Below, piece after piece: positions 50,981 through 59,784 of a stretch of DNA of 64,000 nucleotides. A program made the position numbers and the translations under genes. Below the pieces are notes generated by a model. That model did no database searches, had not been told where the DNA came from, and saw only the letters and a list, made by a program, of their open reading frames with translations. Positions within the stretch are counted from its first letter, which is position 1, and every line of letters starts with the position of its first letter. This DNA comes from Desulfosudis sp034189195 (GTDB lineage Bacteria > Desulfobacterota > Desulfobacteria > Desulfobacterales > Desulfosudaceae): positions 1-64,000 of the forward strand of contig JAXHVI010000140.1 of the NCBI GenBank assembly GCA_034189195.1. The letters run 5' to 3'.

Positions 50981-53005
50981 ATGGACATACCTTTTTTAAA
51001 TGACGTGGAAATCATCTTCGGCCTGTCGGTGGTGGTCCTGCTGGTCTGCCACAAACTGCGGGTGCCCACGGTGGTGGGCTTTCTGGTGACCGGCGTGGTG
51101 GTGGGGCCCCATGCCCTGGGGCTGGTCAAGGCGGTCCGCCAGGTGGAAATGATCGCCGAAGTAGGCGTGGTGCTGCTGCTCTTTACCATCGGCCTGGAGT
51201 TCTCCCTGGAACGGCTGTTGCGGATCAAGCGGGCCGTGCTGGGCGGCGGCTCCCTGCAGGTGGCCGTCACCTCCGCGGTAACGGCGATTGTCGCCATGCA
51301 GTTCGGGCTTACCGCCGGCCAGGCGATATTCGCCGGTTTCCTGGTGGCCTTAAGCAGCACGGCCATCGTGCTCAGGCTGCTTCAGCAGCGGGCCCAGATC
51401 GACAGCCCCCACGGCATCATGTCCCTGGGTATTCTCATTTTCCAGGACATCATCATCGTTCCCATGATCCTGCTGGTGCCCATTCTGGCCGGCACATCGG
51501 GCAACCTCACCACATCCCTGCTGGTGCTGCTGGCCAAGGGCGGCGTCATTATTGTGCTGGTAATCGTCAGCGCCCGGTGGATCGTTCCCCAGCTGCTTTA
51601 CCTCATCGCCCGCACCCGCAACACCGAGGTGTTTCTGCTCTCCGTGATCGTCATCTGCCTGGGCATTGCCTGGCTCACGGCCGAGGCCGGGCTCTCCCTG
51701 GCCCTGGGGGCTTTTCTGGCCGGGCTGATCATCTCCGAATCCGAATACAGCCACCAGGCCCTGGGAAACCTGCTGCCCTTTCGGGACGTGTTTACCACCT
51801 TCTTTTTTGTTTCCATCGGCATGCTGCTGGACCTGGGATTTCTGATAGAGCAGCCCGGCCGGGTGCTTCTGATCACCCTGGCGGTGCTGGTCGCAAAGGC
51901 CCTGATCGCCGGGGGCGTGACCGTGGTCCTGGGGTTTCCGTTTCGTACCGGCATCCTGGCCGGCCTGGCCCTGGGCCAGATCGGGGAATTTTCCTTTATT
52001 CTTTCCCGGTCCGGCGTCGAATACGGCCTGATGAACGAGGCTGCCTACCAGCTCTTTCTGGCCGTGTCCGTGCTTTCCATGGCGGCCACTCCCTTTATCA
52101 TCATGGCGGCCCCCCGGCTGGCCGACAGGGTCCTTCGGCTGCCCCTTCCCGGCCGCCTGGTCACCGGTTTTGCCCCCCTGGGTCATACCGACGCGCCGGT
52201 ACAGCAGAAGGACCACCTGGTGATCATCGGATTCGGCATCAACGGCCGCAACCTGGCCAAGGCGGCCCGAACAGCCGGCATTCCCTATATTATCATTGAA
52301 ACCAACCCGGAAACGGTACGCACGGCCAAGGCCGACGGCGAGCCCATCTTCTACGGCGACGCCACCCACCGGGCCGTGCTGGAACATGCCGGCATTCACC
52401 AGGCCCGCATTGCCGTGGTGGCCATCAACGACCCCACCGCCACCCGGCGCATCACTGATGCCATACGGCGGCTCAACACCGGCATCTGCCTGATTGTCCG
52501 GTCCCGCTATATCCAGGAGATGAAGCACCTTTACGAACTGGGGGCCGACGAGGTGATTCCCGAAGAGTTTGAGACCTCGGTGGAGATATTCACCCGGGTG
52601 CTGACCAAGTACCTGGTGCCCAGGGAGGATATTGAGCGGCTGGTGGCGGCTGTCCGGGCCGACGGGTATGAAATGTTCCGCCAGATCTCCAAGACATCGA
52701 TCTCGGTGTCGGATCTTCGGCTCAACCTGCACGACGTAAAAATCCAGTCCTTCCGACTCAAGGCCGACTCGCCGCTGGTGGGCATGACCATCGGCCGGGC
52801 CGACCTGCGCCGCTGTTTTGCCGTCTCTATCGTTGCCATCTCAAGAAACGGCCAGATTCTGGCCAACCCCGGCGCCGACACGGTGGTCAAAGAAAACGAC
52901 GTGCTCTTTGTACTGGGCAACCCCGATAATATCGCGCAGCTCAAAGGCATGATGGTCTACGCCTGCCCCCTGGGGGACCGGCCAAAACCGGGGGCCACCT
53001 CATGA
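50981..53005 (+). CDS. Kef-type (CPA2) cation:proton antiporter with TrkA-N and TrkA-C domains
   Basis: The 674-residue protein has an Na+/H+ exchanger membrane domain (about 1-390, ten or more helices; VGFLVTGVVVGPHALGLV, GLEFSLERL, LGQIGEFSFIL). A Rossmann TrkA-N/RCK domain follows (LVIIGFGINGRNLAKAARTA, GDATHRAVL), then a TrkA-C domain (LKADSPLVGMTIGRADLRR ... VLFVLGNPDNI). It is probably a K+ or Na+/H+ antiporter gated by a nucleotide. ATG 50981 (MDIPFLNDVEIIFGLS) matches the family N-terminus; a GTG at 50963 is less likely. The stop overlaps the start of the hydrolase remnant (ATGA). Confidence 0.92.
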   Translation: MDIPFLNDVEIIFGLSVVVLLVCHKLRVPTVVGFLVTGVVVGPHALGLVKAVRQVEMIAEVGVVLLLFTIGLEFSLERLLRIKRAVLGGGSLQVAVTSAVTAIVAMQFGLTAGQAIFAGFLVALSSTAIVLRLLQQRAQIDSPHGIMSLGILIFQDIIIVPMILLVPILAGTSGNLTTSLLVLLAKGGVIIVLVIVSARWIVPQLLYLIARTRNTEVFLLSVIVICLGIAWLTAEAGLSLALGAFLAGLIISESEYSHQALGNLLPFRDVFTTFFFVSIGMLLDLGFLIEQPGRVLLITLAVLVAKALIAGGVTVVLGFPFRTGILAGLALGQIGEFSFILSRSGVEYGLMNEAAYQLFLAVSVLSMAATPFIIMAAPRLADRVLRLPLPGRLVTGFAPLGHTDAPVQQKDHLVIIGFGINGRNLAKAARTAGIPYIIIETNPETVRTAKADGEPIFYGDATHRAVLEHAGIHQARIAVVAINDPTATRRITDAIRRLNTGICLIVRSRYIQEMKHLYELGADEVIPEEFETSVEIFTRVLTKYLVPREDIERLVAAVRADGYEMFRQISKTSISVSDLRLNLHDVKIQSFRLKADSPLVGMTIGRADLRRCFAVSIVAISRNGQILANPGADTVVKENDVLFVLGNPDNIAQLKGMMVYACPLGDRPKPGATS

Positions 53006-53639
53006 ATTCCGGCGCCCGGCCCCGCGACCCGTTTTTCTCCCGCGTGCCTGTGACTGTCATCAAGCTGTTTCTCTTTCTCTTTTTCCGGCCGGCCCTTGCC
53101 TTTGCCACGGACCGCTCTCCGGCATGGAACATCGCCTGGCCGCGGCTGCGGGACAAAAAACACCCGTCTCCCCGGCAGGTAAAAGGATGCTCGTCAAAAA
53201 AAACTCCGCCGGCGGTGTGGCCTGCACGATGATCACGCCGGACCGGCTGACACACAAGGACCGGCTGATCTTCTACCTTCACGGCGGGGCCTACGTATGT
53301 GGACCCAACCGGTTCCACTGGCCCATGCTGGCCGATTTGTGCCGCCGCACCGGCATGGCCGTTTCCGTTATTCGATACGGCCTGGCCCCGGAACATCCCT
53401 TTCCCGGGTCCATCAATGATGCCATGACAGCGTATCGTTATTTTCAAAACCGGTACGCCGACATCTGCATCCTGGGCGATTCGGCCGTCAGCTCCGCCTG
53501 TGCCGCCGGCCATGGCTCCACAGATCCCCCGCTCTCCCATCTACGAAGAGTGGCCGGGCATGTTTCATGTGAGGCCCGGAAGATCATGGCCCGATTTATC
53601 GCGGCGCCCGACCCGATCGCTGCCGGAGCAGCCCCATGA
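53002..53639 (+). pseudogene. Alpha/beta hydrolase (HSL-type) gene, decayed
   Basis: ATG 53002 overlaps the antiporter stop and starts a frame that gives an N-terminal hydrophobic segment (VIKLFLFLFFRPALAF). The recognisable hydrolase region (LIFYLHGGAYVCGPNRFHWP, IRYGLAPEHPFP, ICILGDSA) is in a different frame, and the segment SPIYEEWPGM, normally about 50 residues after the nucleophile, is in the first frame again only about 20 codons later. The catalytic Asp and His region is absent. At least one frameshift and one internal deletion are needed to explain this. The intact protein would be a lipase/esterase of about 300 residues. Confidence 0.72.
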
Positions 53640-54121
53640 ATATCTTTGTGCTGGACCGGAACGTGAAAAAATGCGCCCGTTACCACTGCGACCAGCATGT
53701 GGTCAAAATGATCCTGGAAAGCGCCCAGATGCTGTGCACCAGCCTGAGCAAGCGCGGATATAAAACCCCCTACCGGCCCACCCACCACAACCACCCCTGT
53801 GTTTTGTGGGTGGATGAATCCTTTGATAATTTTCTGTGGTTAAAGTCTCTGGCCCTGGAGCTTAACAACGAATTCCGCTTCCGGTTTGAAAAGGAAAAAG
53901 ACCATGCCTCGGCCCTTGTGATCCGCGAGCTGGAGGGAATGGCCTATCGCCGCCGGGGCCTGACCCCCTTTGTTCAGGCCATGCCCGGAACCTACCGGTT
54001 TGCAGGCAACCCGGTCCGGGCCTACCGGGCCTTTTACAACGGCGACAAGTCCCGGTTTGCCCGGTGGACCAAACGGCCCGAGCCGCCCTGGTTCCGAAGG
54101 CCGGCCCACCCGCCGGGCTAA
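53636..54121 (+). CDS. Pyrimidine-dimer DNA glycosylase-like protein
   Basis: The 161-residue protein begins MNIFVLDRNVKKCARYHCDQ with HVVKMILESAQML and contains RPTHHNHPCVLWVDESFDNF, the signature of a family annotated as pyrimidine-dimer glycosylase/endonuclease V-like in bacteria and phages. A Thr2/Glu-type catalytic site is not evident, so enzyme activity is uncertain. The ATG overlaps the hydrolase remnant stop by 4 bases. The gene appears intact. Confidence 0.65.
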   Translation: MNIFVLDRNVKKCARYHCDQHVVKMILESAQMLCTSLSKRGYKTPYRPTHHNHPCVLWVDESFDNFLWLKSLALELNNEFRFRFEKEKDHASALVIRELEGMAYRRRGLTPFVQAMPGTYRFAGNPVRAYRAFYNGDKSRFARWTKRPEPPWFRRPAHPPG

Positions 54122-54599
54122 AACCCGCAGCCGATCTTACTCCTGCTATTGCTACTGCTCGTGCTCGTGCGCTTGCACGTCCCCGCCTGATCGTTCCCGC
54201 ACTGCCCATCCAAATCGATCTCGCTATCGGGATCGGGATCGAAATCGAAAAACGAAAGACAAACAGGCAATCTCCTTCTGCTTGACATCAGGGCGTTCCC
54301 ACCGCTATAGTTGCGGCATGGCGTATAAAAGGGGAAACACCGATTACAGGGGAGGGTAATACGTCTCCTTCCTGCCCCAAAAACCTGAAGACTCCAGAAT
54401 GACTGACAAACGAGCGGATATGGATACAAAGGATGGGCGTACAAAAAGTATATAACCTGAATTTTGCACGTAACTTCCCGCAAACAGCCTTTCGGCCGAA
54501 TAAAAATCAGCTGATGGCCGGGGGAACAAATCCAAGCCGCCGCAATGAAAGTAGATAGCCGTCCGGTAATGAGCGCGGTTAAGGAGGTGCTTCCATGGC
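54122..54599. other. Repeat-rich gap of about 480 bases
   Basis: A low-complexity GCT/GTGCTC stretch (54140-54175) is followed by the ATCGGGATCGAAAT repeat (54206-54253), an inverted relative of the one at 49602. No gene is visible. A TTGACA at 54283 with TATAGT 17 bases later (54306) forms a promoter-like pair, but nothing obvious follows it. Confidence 0.45.
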
Positions 54600-54905
54600 A
54601 AGACCGAGTTCCCCACGGAACTGATTATAATGATTACGGATGGGACTGGATGGCATCATGGCAAAGAGCTTTCTATCCTGCTAAATTTGCGTCTGATTTT
54701 CTTGCCGCCGTATTCACCGGAGCTCAATCCGGTTGAGTATTTACGGGATGAGATTCGGAAGAAATGTTTTTGTAATCTGGTTCTCGACAGCTTGGATGCC
54801 TTGGAAGATCACCTGTGTGACGCGCTTTATGCTATGGAACTCGAGATAGAAAAGGTTCGATCGATAGTCGCGTGGCCATGGATAATTAGCGCATTATTGA
54901 ATTAG
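54600..54905 (+). mobile_element. IS630-type transposase remnant
   Basis: In the frame ending at 54905 the sequence reads TDGTGWHHGKELSILLNLRL then IFLPPYSPELNPVEYLRDEI, with LDSLDALEDHLCDAL. This is the C-terminal end of the IS630 DDE transposase, including the last catalytic Glu in 'PELNPVEYLRDE' and the second Asp in the D-x-x-GWH motif. The N-terminal HTH and first Asp are missing, and no terminal inverted repeats are recognisable. It is a dead fragment. Confidence 0.8.
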
Positions 54906-54944
54906 AATTGGAATTAGAACCATTGGTTCCTTATTATAAGGGGG

Positions 54945-55502
54945 TCAGGCCGGCCGGCCCTTTTTGACCTTCTGCATCAGTTCACCGGCAATGGATTTCA
55001 ACTCCATGCGCTCGGCTTCCAGTTTTTTTATGCGGGTTTTGTATTCGGTCAGTTTTTCATTGAGGGTGTTGTTGAGGGAGATCTCTTTTTTCTTGAACTC
55101 CTGAATGAGTCGCTCCTTGAGCTGCTTGTTTTCCTCCAGTCTTGTCGCGGCATCCTTTTTCGCACTTTCCAGGATAAGCTCGGCTTCCTTTATCCTCCTT
55201 TCTATTTCCCGGTTGCCCTTCAGTTTTAGAGCCATGCGGAGTCCCACCAGCAAAATCAGCATCACGATCAAAAAGACCAGGACAATAACGATGGCGTTCC
55301 GGTGGGCCACCAGAAAGGGAAGGACTTTGTCCAGAAAAAGGACAATAACCTTCAATATATCTTCAAAAATCATGGCGATGGACTGGGATAAAGTGGCTCT
55401 GGAAAAGTCTTCGGCATAATAGGTCTGATAGACAAAGTGTCCGATGTGGGTCCCCAATACCCCTGCAAACAACCAGAGAAACCTGTCAAAAAGATGGATC
55501 AT
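54945..55502 (-). CDS. Membrane-anchored coiled-coil hypothetical protein
   Basis: A 185-residue protein with a hydrophobic N-terminal segment (FLWLFAGVLGTHIGHF), a second strong membrane span at about 70-92 (AIVIVLVFLIVMLILLVGL) and a long charged coiled coil to the end (ERRIKEAELILESAKKDAAT ... RIKKLEAERMELKSIAGELM). GGAGGAGAAG before ATG 55502 decides the start. No family recognised. The 240-base gap to the glutamate synthase gene holds another weak repeat. Confidence 0.7.
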   Translation of the reverse strand: MIHLFDRFLWLFAGVLGTHIGHFVYQTYYAEDFSRATLSQSIAMIFEDILKVIVLFLDKVLPFLVAHRNAIVIVLVFLIVMLILLVGLRMALKLKGNREIERRIKEAELILESAKKDAATRLEENKQLKERLIQEFKKKEISLNNTLNEKLTEYKTRIKKLEAERMELKSIAGELMQKVKKGRPA

Positions 55503-55744
55503 GGCCGCTTCTCCTCCTGTGGGTTGATGTTGTCTGGTCATATCAGAAAAGAGAAAAAGCGGCAAGGCAGGTGTGGTTTTTCAGGCTGTTGAGGCATGCA
55601 ACTGTTTTGCGGGAGATTGACATCGAAATCGGTGTCGGACTCGACAGGACCTGGAATAAAGGCAAGAACCGGGCACGGGGAGTCGCCCCTGTCCGGTCCG
55701 GGTGTGGGTTGTGTTTTTCGGGAACAGATAGCGAAGCGGTGTTA

Positions 55745-58075
55745 TCAGGCGGGAAGCTCAGAGTTGGGCACAAGTCCCCATACGCCGCAGGGACAGGCCC
55801 CGGCGCAGAATCCACAGCCGATGCACAGGGCCTCATCCACTGCGTAGGCAAAGCCGCCGTCTGGTTTTTCTGTTCGTGATATGGCGGACTGCGGGCAGGC
55901 GGCCACGCAGATACCACAGTCCCGGCAGTTGCCGCAGGAAGAGCACTGTGCCCCGCACTGGTCCATGCCGTCAAACCCGGTCAGGCGGGGATCAAAATAT
56001 TCCAGAGCCACCCGCTTTTTGTCGATCACGGTCCGCGTGTCGGGCCGGTGTTCCTTTCCGGACAGCAGGTCGGCAATAGCCATTGCGGCCTTTCGGCCGG
56101 CGCCGATGGCGTCGGTGAGCAGGCCGGGCCGGACAATGTCACCCACGGCAAAGACGGCCGGGTCGGATGTCTGGAAATATTCGTTGACCTTGACAAAGCC
56201 GCGTTCCAGTTCGACGGTTTCAGGCAGAAAGCCGGTATCCGGCGCGTCACCGATGGAGATCACCACGGTGTCGGCGGGCAGGAGTTCGCCGCTGTCCAGC
56301 ACCACGCCCCGGTCCGAGATATCCCGTGTAAAGGCGGGCCACCGGAACAGGGCGCCCGCCGCCTCTGCCTCCTCCCGCTCCTTGCCGAAGGATGCGGGCT
56401 TCTGCACATCAATCAGGGTGATGGATTCAGCCCCCAGGCGGTGGGCCTCGGTGGCCACGTCGCACCCCACATTACCAGCGCCGATGATCACGATCCGTTT
56501 TCCGGGAACAATGTCCCCGGATTTTGCCCTGGCAAGAAAATCCAGGGCCGTTACCATGCGCTCCTTTCCCGGCACCGGCAGTGTCCGGGGCTTCCACGCG
56601 CCGGTGGCCACCACCACGGCATCGGATTCGGCTTTTATCTGTTCGATTTTTTTTCGGTTCAAAGCCGTTTCAAGGCGCACGTGGGGAATGACCTTGCGAA
56701 TCCGGTCCAGTTCGGCGGAGAGTACCTCGCGGGGAATACGGGTTTCAGGAATCACCGCCGCCATTTTGCCCCCCAGGGTGTCGGACATATCATATACGAC
56801 GGCCTCGTGTCCGTTCTGCAGCAGCTGCCAGGCAACGGAAATGCCGGCCGGGCCCCCGCCGATCACCGCCACTTTTTTCCCGTTTTTCGCCGGCAGCACC
56901 GGCGCCTTGGCATTGATGGAGGCCCGGCCCAGCTGGGTGATATCAATGGGGACCATGGCCTGGTTGTTGCGCGTACATGCCTGCATGCAGAGGTTGGGGC
57001 AGAGATAGCCGCACACCGTGGCCGGAAACGGGGTGTACATCATGGCCATGTCCACGGCCTCGTCCACCCTGCCGTCCCGAATCATGGCCCACCGCTGCTG
57101 AACCGGTATACCGGTGGGGCAGGCCGCTTCGCACGGAGATTTGTATACCCGGTTTTCCCATACCGGCACGAAACGCCGCAGGCCGCCTGTGGGCACCAGG
57201 GGAATGGGGGATCGGTCGATAGTTGTCAGGTCGCCGATCAGGCCGCCGGCGCCCAGTTCCCGGTCCCATACATTATTGTGAAATGCGCTCATGGACAATC
57301 TTTCCACGCGGACCCGCTCCTGCGGAATCCGGGCCGTGAGCAGCTGCCAGGCGCCGCGTTCGGAGAGCCGTTCGAAAAGTCCGGGCCGGGCGATGCGGTC
57401 TAAAAAGATTTTCAGGTTTTCCAGAAACCATTGCCACAGGTCGTCGGAAATGGGCACGGACTTGGCGTCGGCGGTGCTGTATCCCATGTGCGGTCCCCGG
57501 AACAGTACCTGTCCACCCACCATGCCCACCAGGGGGCGATAGCCCATCACGTTGTCCGGTGTCTGCGGATCAATGCCGCAGACCACGGCAATGCCGCCGG
57601 CCATGAATTCCCCAAAATAGTCGCCCACTGACCCCAGGACCCACACCTCGGGGGCCGCGAACCGGGGGTTGTGCTTGGTCATGGTCATGCCCCGGGCCCC
57701 TATATTACCGGCCACGTATATCTTTCCCTGGGCCATGGCATTGGCAAGGCCGTTGCCGGCATGGCCGCGGACGAGAATTTCGGCGCCGCCGTTGAGCCAG
57801 CCCACGTCGTCGGATGCCGGGCCCATCACCTCGATGAAGGTGTTGGCCGATCCCATGGCCCCCACCCGCTGGCCCGGCTGGTTGACGATCCGCACATGCA
57901 CGGCCTCGCTGCCGGCCTTCCAGAGCCTGCCCCCGATACCGTGCTGGCCGAAGGCATCCACCTCAATATGGCGCCGGCCCTGTTCCACAGCCTGCTGGAT
58001 CAACTCCTCCAGCACCCGGGACTCTAAGCGGGTGCCCTCACTTTTTCCTGATATTCTGTAGTAGCGGTCACTCAT
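55745..58075 (-). CDS. Glutamate synthase: GXGXG domain fused to GltD-like NAD(P)H oxidoreductase and ferredoxin
   Basis: The 776-residue protein combines three modules. Residues 1-250 are the beta-helical GXGXG (alpha3) domain (GRRHIEVDAFGQHGIGGRLW, GNGLANAMAQGKIYVAGNIG). Residues about 310-690 are a GltD-like Fe-S flavoprotein (CEAACPTGIPVQQR, CGYLCPNLCMQAC, FAD motif VIGGGPAGIS, NAD motif IIGAGNVGCDVA, FAVGDIVRPGLLTDAI). The C-terminal 80 residues carry a cysteine-rich ferredoxin unit (CSSCGNCRDCGICVAACPQ, CIGCGFCAGACP). It delivers electrons to the FMN subunit encoded upstream, and together the three genes make one glutamate synthase. It is the last gene of the three, 74 bases after the second. 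Confidence 0.88.
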   Translation of the reverse strand: MSDRYYRISGKSEGTRLESRVLEELIQQAVEQGRRHIEVDAFGQHGIGGRLWKAGSEAVHVRIVNQPGQRVGAMGSANTFIEVMGPASDDVGWLNGGAEILVRGHAGNGLANAMAQGKIYVAGNIGARGMTMTKHNPRFAAPEVWVLGSVGDYFGEFMAGGIAVVCGIDPQTPDNVMGYRPLVGMVGGQVLFRGPHMGYSTADAKSVPISDDLWQWFLENLKIFLDRIARPGLFERLSERGAWQLLTARIPQERVRVERLSMSAFHNNVWDRELGAGGLIGDLTTIDRSPIPLVPTGGLRRFVPVWENRVYKSPCEAACPTGIPVQQRWAMIRDGRVDEAVDMAMMYTPFPATVCGYLCPNLCMQACTRNNQAMVPIDITQLGRASINAKAPVLPAKNGKKVAVIGGGPAGISVAWQLLQNGHEAVVYDMSDTLGGKMAAVIPETRIPREVLSAELDRIRKVIPHVRLETALNRKKIEQIKAESDAVVVATGAWKPRTLPVPGKERMVTALDFLARAKSGDIVPGKRIVIIGAGNVGCDVATEAHRLGAESITLIDVQKPASFGKEREEAEAAGALFRWPAFTRDISDRGVVLDSGELLPADTVVISIGDAPDTGFLPETVELERGFVKVNEYFQTSDPAVFAVGDIVRPGLLTDAIGAGRKAAMAIADLLSGKEHRPDTRTVIDKKRVALEYFDPRLTGFDGMDQCGAQCSSCGNCRDCGICVAACPQSAISRTEKPDGGFAYAVDEALCIGCGFCAGACPCGVWGLVPNSELPA

Positions 58076-58149
58076 CGATCATACCGTCCGGTGCTTGATT
58101 TAAACCCACCGGCCTGCAGCCGGTGGCTGTCTGTTTATGCCGTCCTGAA

Positions 58150-59784
58150 TTATACCACGTACTTGATTCGCAGTCGTTCCGCGGCCGCGATATCGTCGAT
58201 GCCCAGGGCATCGGCCATGCCGATGGGCAGGGACGTGGAGCGGCCCAGGGGCGCGACAATTTTTTTGAGTTCCGTATCAAAGCTTAAAAACATGTCCACG
58301 ATCCGCTGGGCCACGTCTTCGGGGTCCAGCCGCCGGTAAAGCCGCGGATCCTGGGATGTGATGCCCTTGGGACACTGGCCGATGTTGCAGATGTTGCACC
58401 GGTCCGTCTCCGACCCCAGGCACCCGGCCGCTGCCTGCATCACGTATTTGCCCACCTGCACGCCGCTGGCGCCCAGCATGATCAGGGCCGCTGCATTGGC
58501 GGCCAGGTTGCCGGACTTGCCCACCCCGCCGCCGGCCAGCAGGGGAATCTCGTTCTGCTTGCCCAGCTTGACCAGGTTGAGGTAGCAGTCCCGAATGTTA
58601 CTGGCAATGGGGTGGCCCATGCTGTTCATGGATACGTTATAGGCCGCGCCGGTGCCGCCGTCTTCGCCGTCAATGGCCAGCCCGGCGGCATAGGGATTGC
58701 GGGACAGGTTGTTGAGCACGGCCAGGGCCGTGGAGGTGGCCGATATCTTGGGATAGACCGGTACGCGGAATCCCCAGGCCATGTACATGGACTGGATCAT
58801 CTTGGCAACGGCCTCCTCAATGGAGTACTTGGTCTGATGAGTGGGCGGGCTGGGCAGGCTGATGCCCTCTGGAACCCCTCGAATGGCTGCGATCAGGCTG
58901 TTGACCTTGTACCACATCAGCAGGCCCCCGTCTCCCGGCTTGGCGCCCTGGCCGTACTTGATCTCAATGGCGCAGGGGTCCACCTTCATCTCCGGAATGG
59001 CGTGGATGATTTCGTCCCATCCGAAGTAGCCGCTGGCAATCTGCAGAATCACGTATTGCAGGAAACGGCTGCGCAGGAGCCGGGGCGGGCAGCCGCCTTC
59101 GCCGGTGCATATGCGCACCGGCATGTTCATCTCTTCGTTCAGGTACGCCACCCCCATCTGGAGCCCTTCCCACATGTTGGGGGAGAGGGCGCCAAAGGAC
59201 ATACCCCCGATGATCAGGGGGTAGATCTCCCGCACCGGTGGAATCCAGCCGTTTTCCCGAAGATGGGCGAGGTTTTCCTCCGGCGGCAGCACCCGACCCA
59301 GCAGGGTCCGCAGCTCGAACTCATGGCGGCCGGCATCCAGGGCCGGGTCGGTGAGCATGGAGATGCGAATGAACTTGATCCGGTCTAAAATACCGCCCGG
59401 CGCGTTTCTGCGGCCGCCCCGCTGCCGGGGTGTGCCCCCCTGGTTGACGTGAAACACCAGCTTGTCGGCCTCGTCGCCGCGAACCGGCAGAATGGCGTCA
59501 TTGGGGCAGACCAGGGTGCACATGGCGCATCCCACGCAGGCGTTGGCGGGCGCGGTCTGCTGCCGAATGCCGTAATACACCTCGAAGCTGCTGGAAGAGG
59601 CGTGGCTGATATGAATGTTGGGTTTGACCACCCGTTTTCTGAACACGCCCAGCTCAAGGGTGCGCACCGGGCAGACCGCCGTGCACCGGCCGCAGAGCGT
59701 GCATTTCTCTTTGTCCCACCGGATCTGCCAGGGCAGGTCCTTGAGGCTCAGTGTTGAAGGGCTAATGCTTCCGTTTGCTGACAT
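58150..59784 (-). CDS. Glutamate synthase central FMN-binding subunit with ferredoxin domain
   Basis: The 544-residue subunit has an N-terminal double [4Fe-4S] ferredoxin domain (CTLCGRCTAVCPVRTLE, CVGCAMCTLVCPNDAI) followed by the FMN barrel (IGGMSFGALS, EIKYGQGAKPGDGG, GLAIDGEDGGTGAA, LLAGGGVGKSGNLA) and the [3Fe-4S] site (CNICNIGQCPKGI). This is the archaeal-type split GltB core, which converts 2-oxoglutarate and ammonia to glutamate. ATG 59784 with GGGAGG upstream is chosen; it overlaps the end of the amidotransferase gene by 37 bases, so the frames are closely coupled. Confidence 0.92.
   Translation of the reverse strand: MSANGSISPSTLSLKDLPWQIRWDKEKCTLCGRCTAVCPVRTLELGVFRKRVVKPNIHISHASSSSFEVYYGIRQQTAPANACVGCAMCTLVCPNDAILPVRGDEADKLVFHVNQGGTPRQRGGRRNAPGGILDRIKFIRISMLTDPALDAGRHEFELRTLLGRVLPPEENLAHLRENGWIPPVREIYPLIIGGMSFGALSPNMWEGLQMGVAYLNEEMNMPVRICTGEGGCPPRLLRSRFLQYVILQIASGYFGWDEIIHAIPEMKVDPCAIEIKYGQGAKPGDGGLLMWYKVNSLIAAIRGVPEGISLPSPPTHQTKYSIEEAVAKMIQSMYMAWGFRVPVYPKISATSTALAVLNNLSRNPYAAGLAIDGEDGGTGAAYNVSMNSMGHPIASNIRDCYLNLVKLGKQNEIPLLAGGGVGKSGNLAANAAALIMLGASGVQVGKYVMQAAAGCLGSETDRCNICNIGQCPKGITSQDPRLYRRLDPEDVAQRIVDMFLSFDTELKKIVAPLGRSTSLPIGMADALGIDDIAAAERLRIKYVV

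Noticed and set aside
51350..52732. 460-codon minus-strand frame opposite the Kef antiporter
   Set aside because: Composition of an antisense shadow (Gly/Gln/His-rich), no start signal, and the plus strand carries unmistakable antiporter and TrkA motifs.
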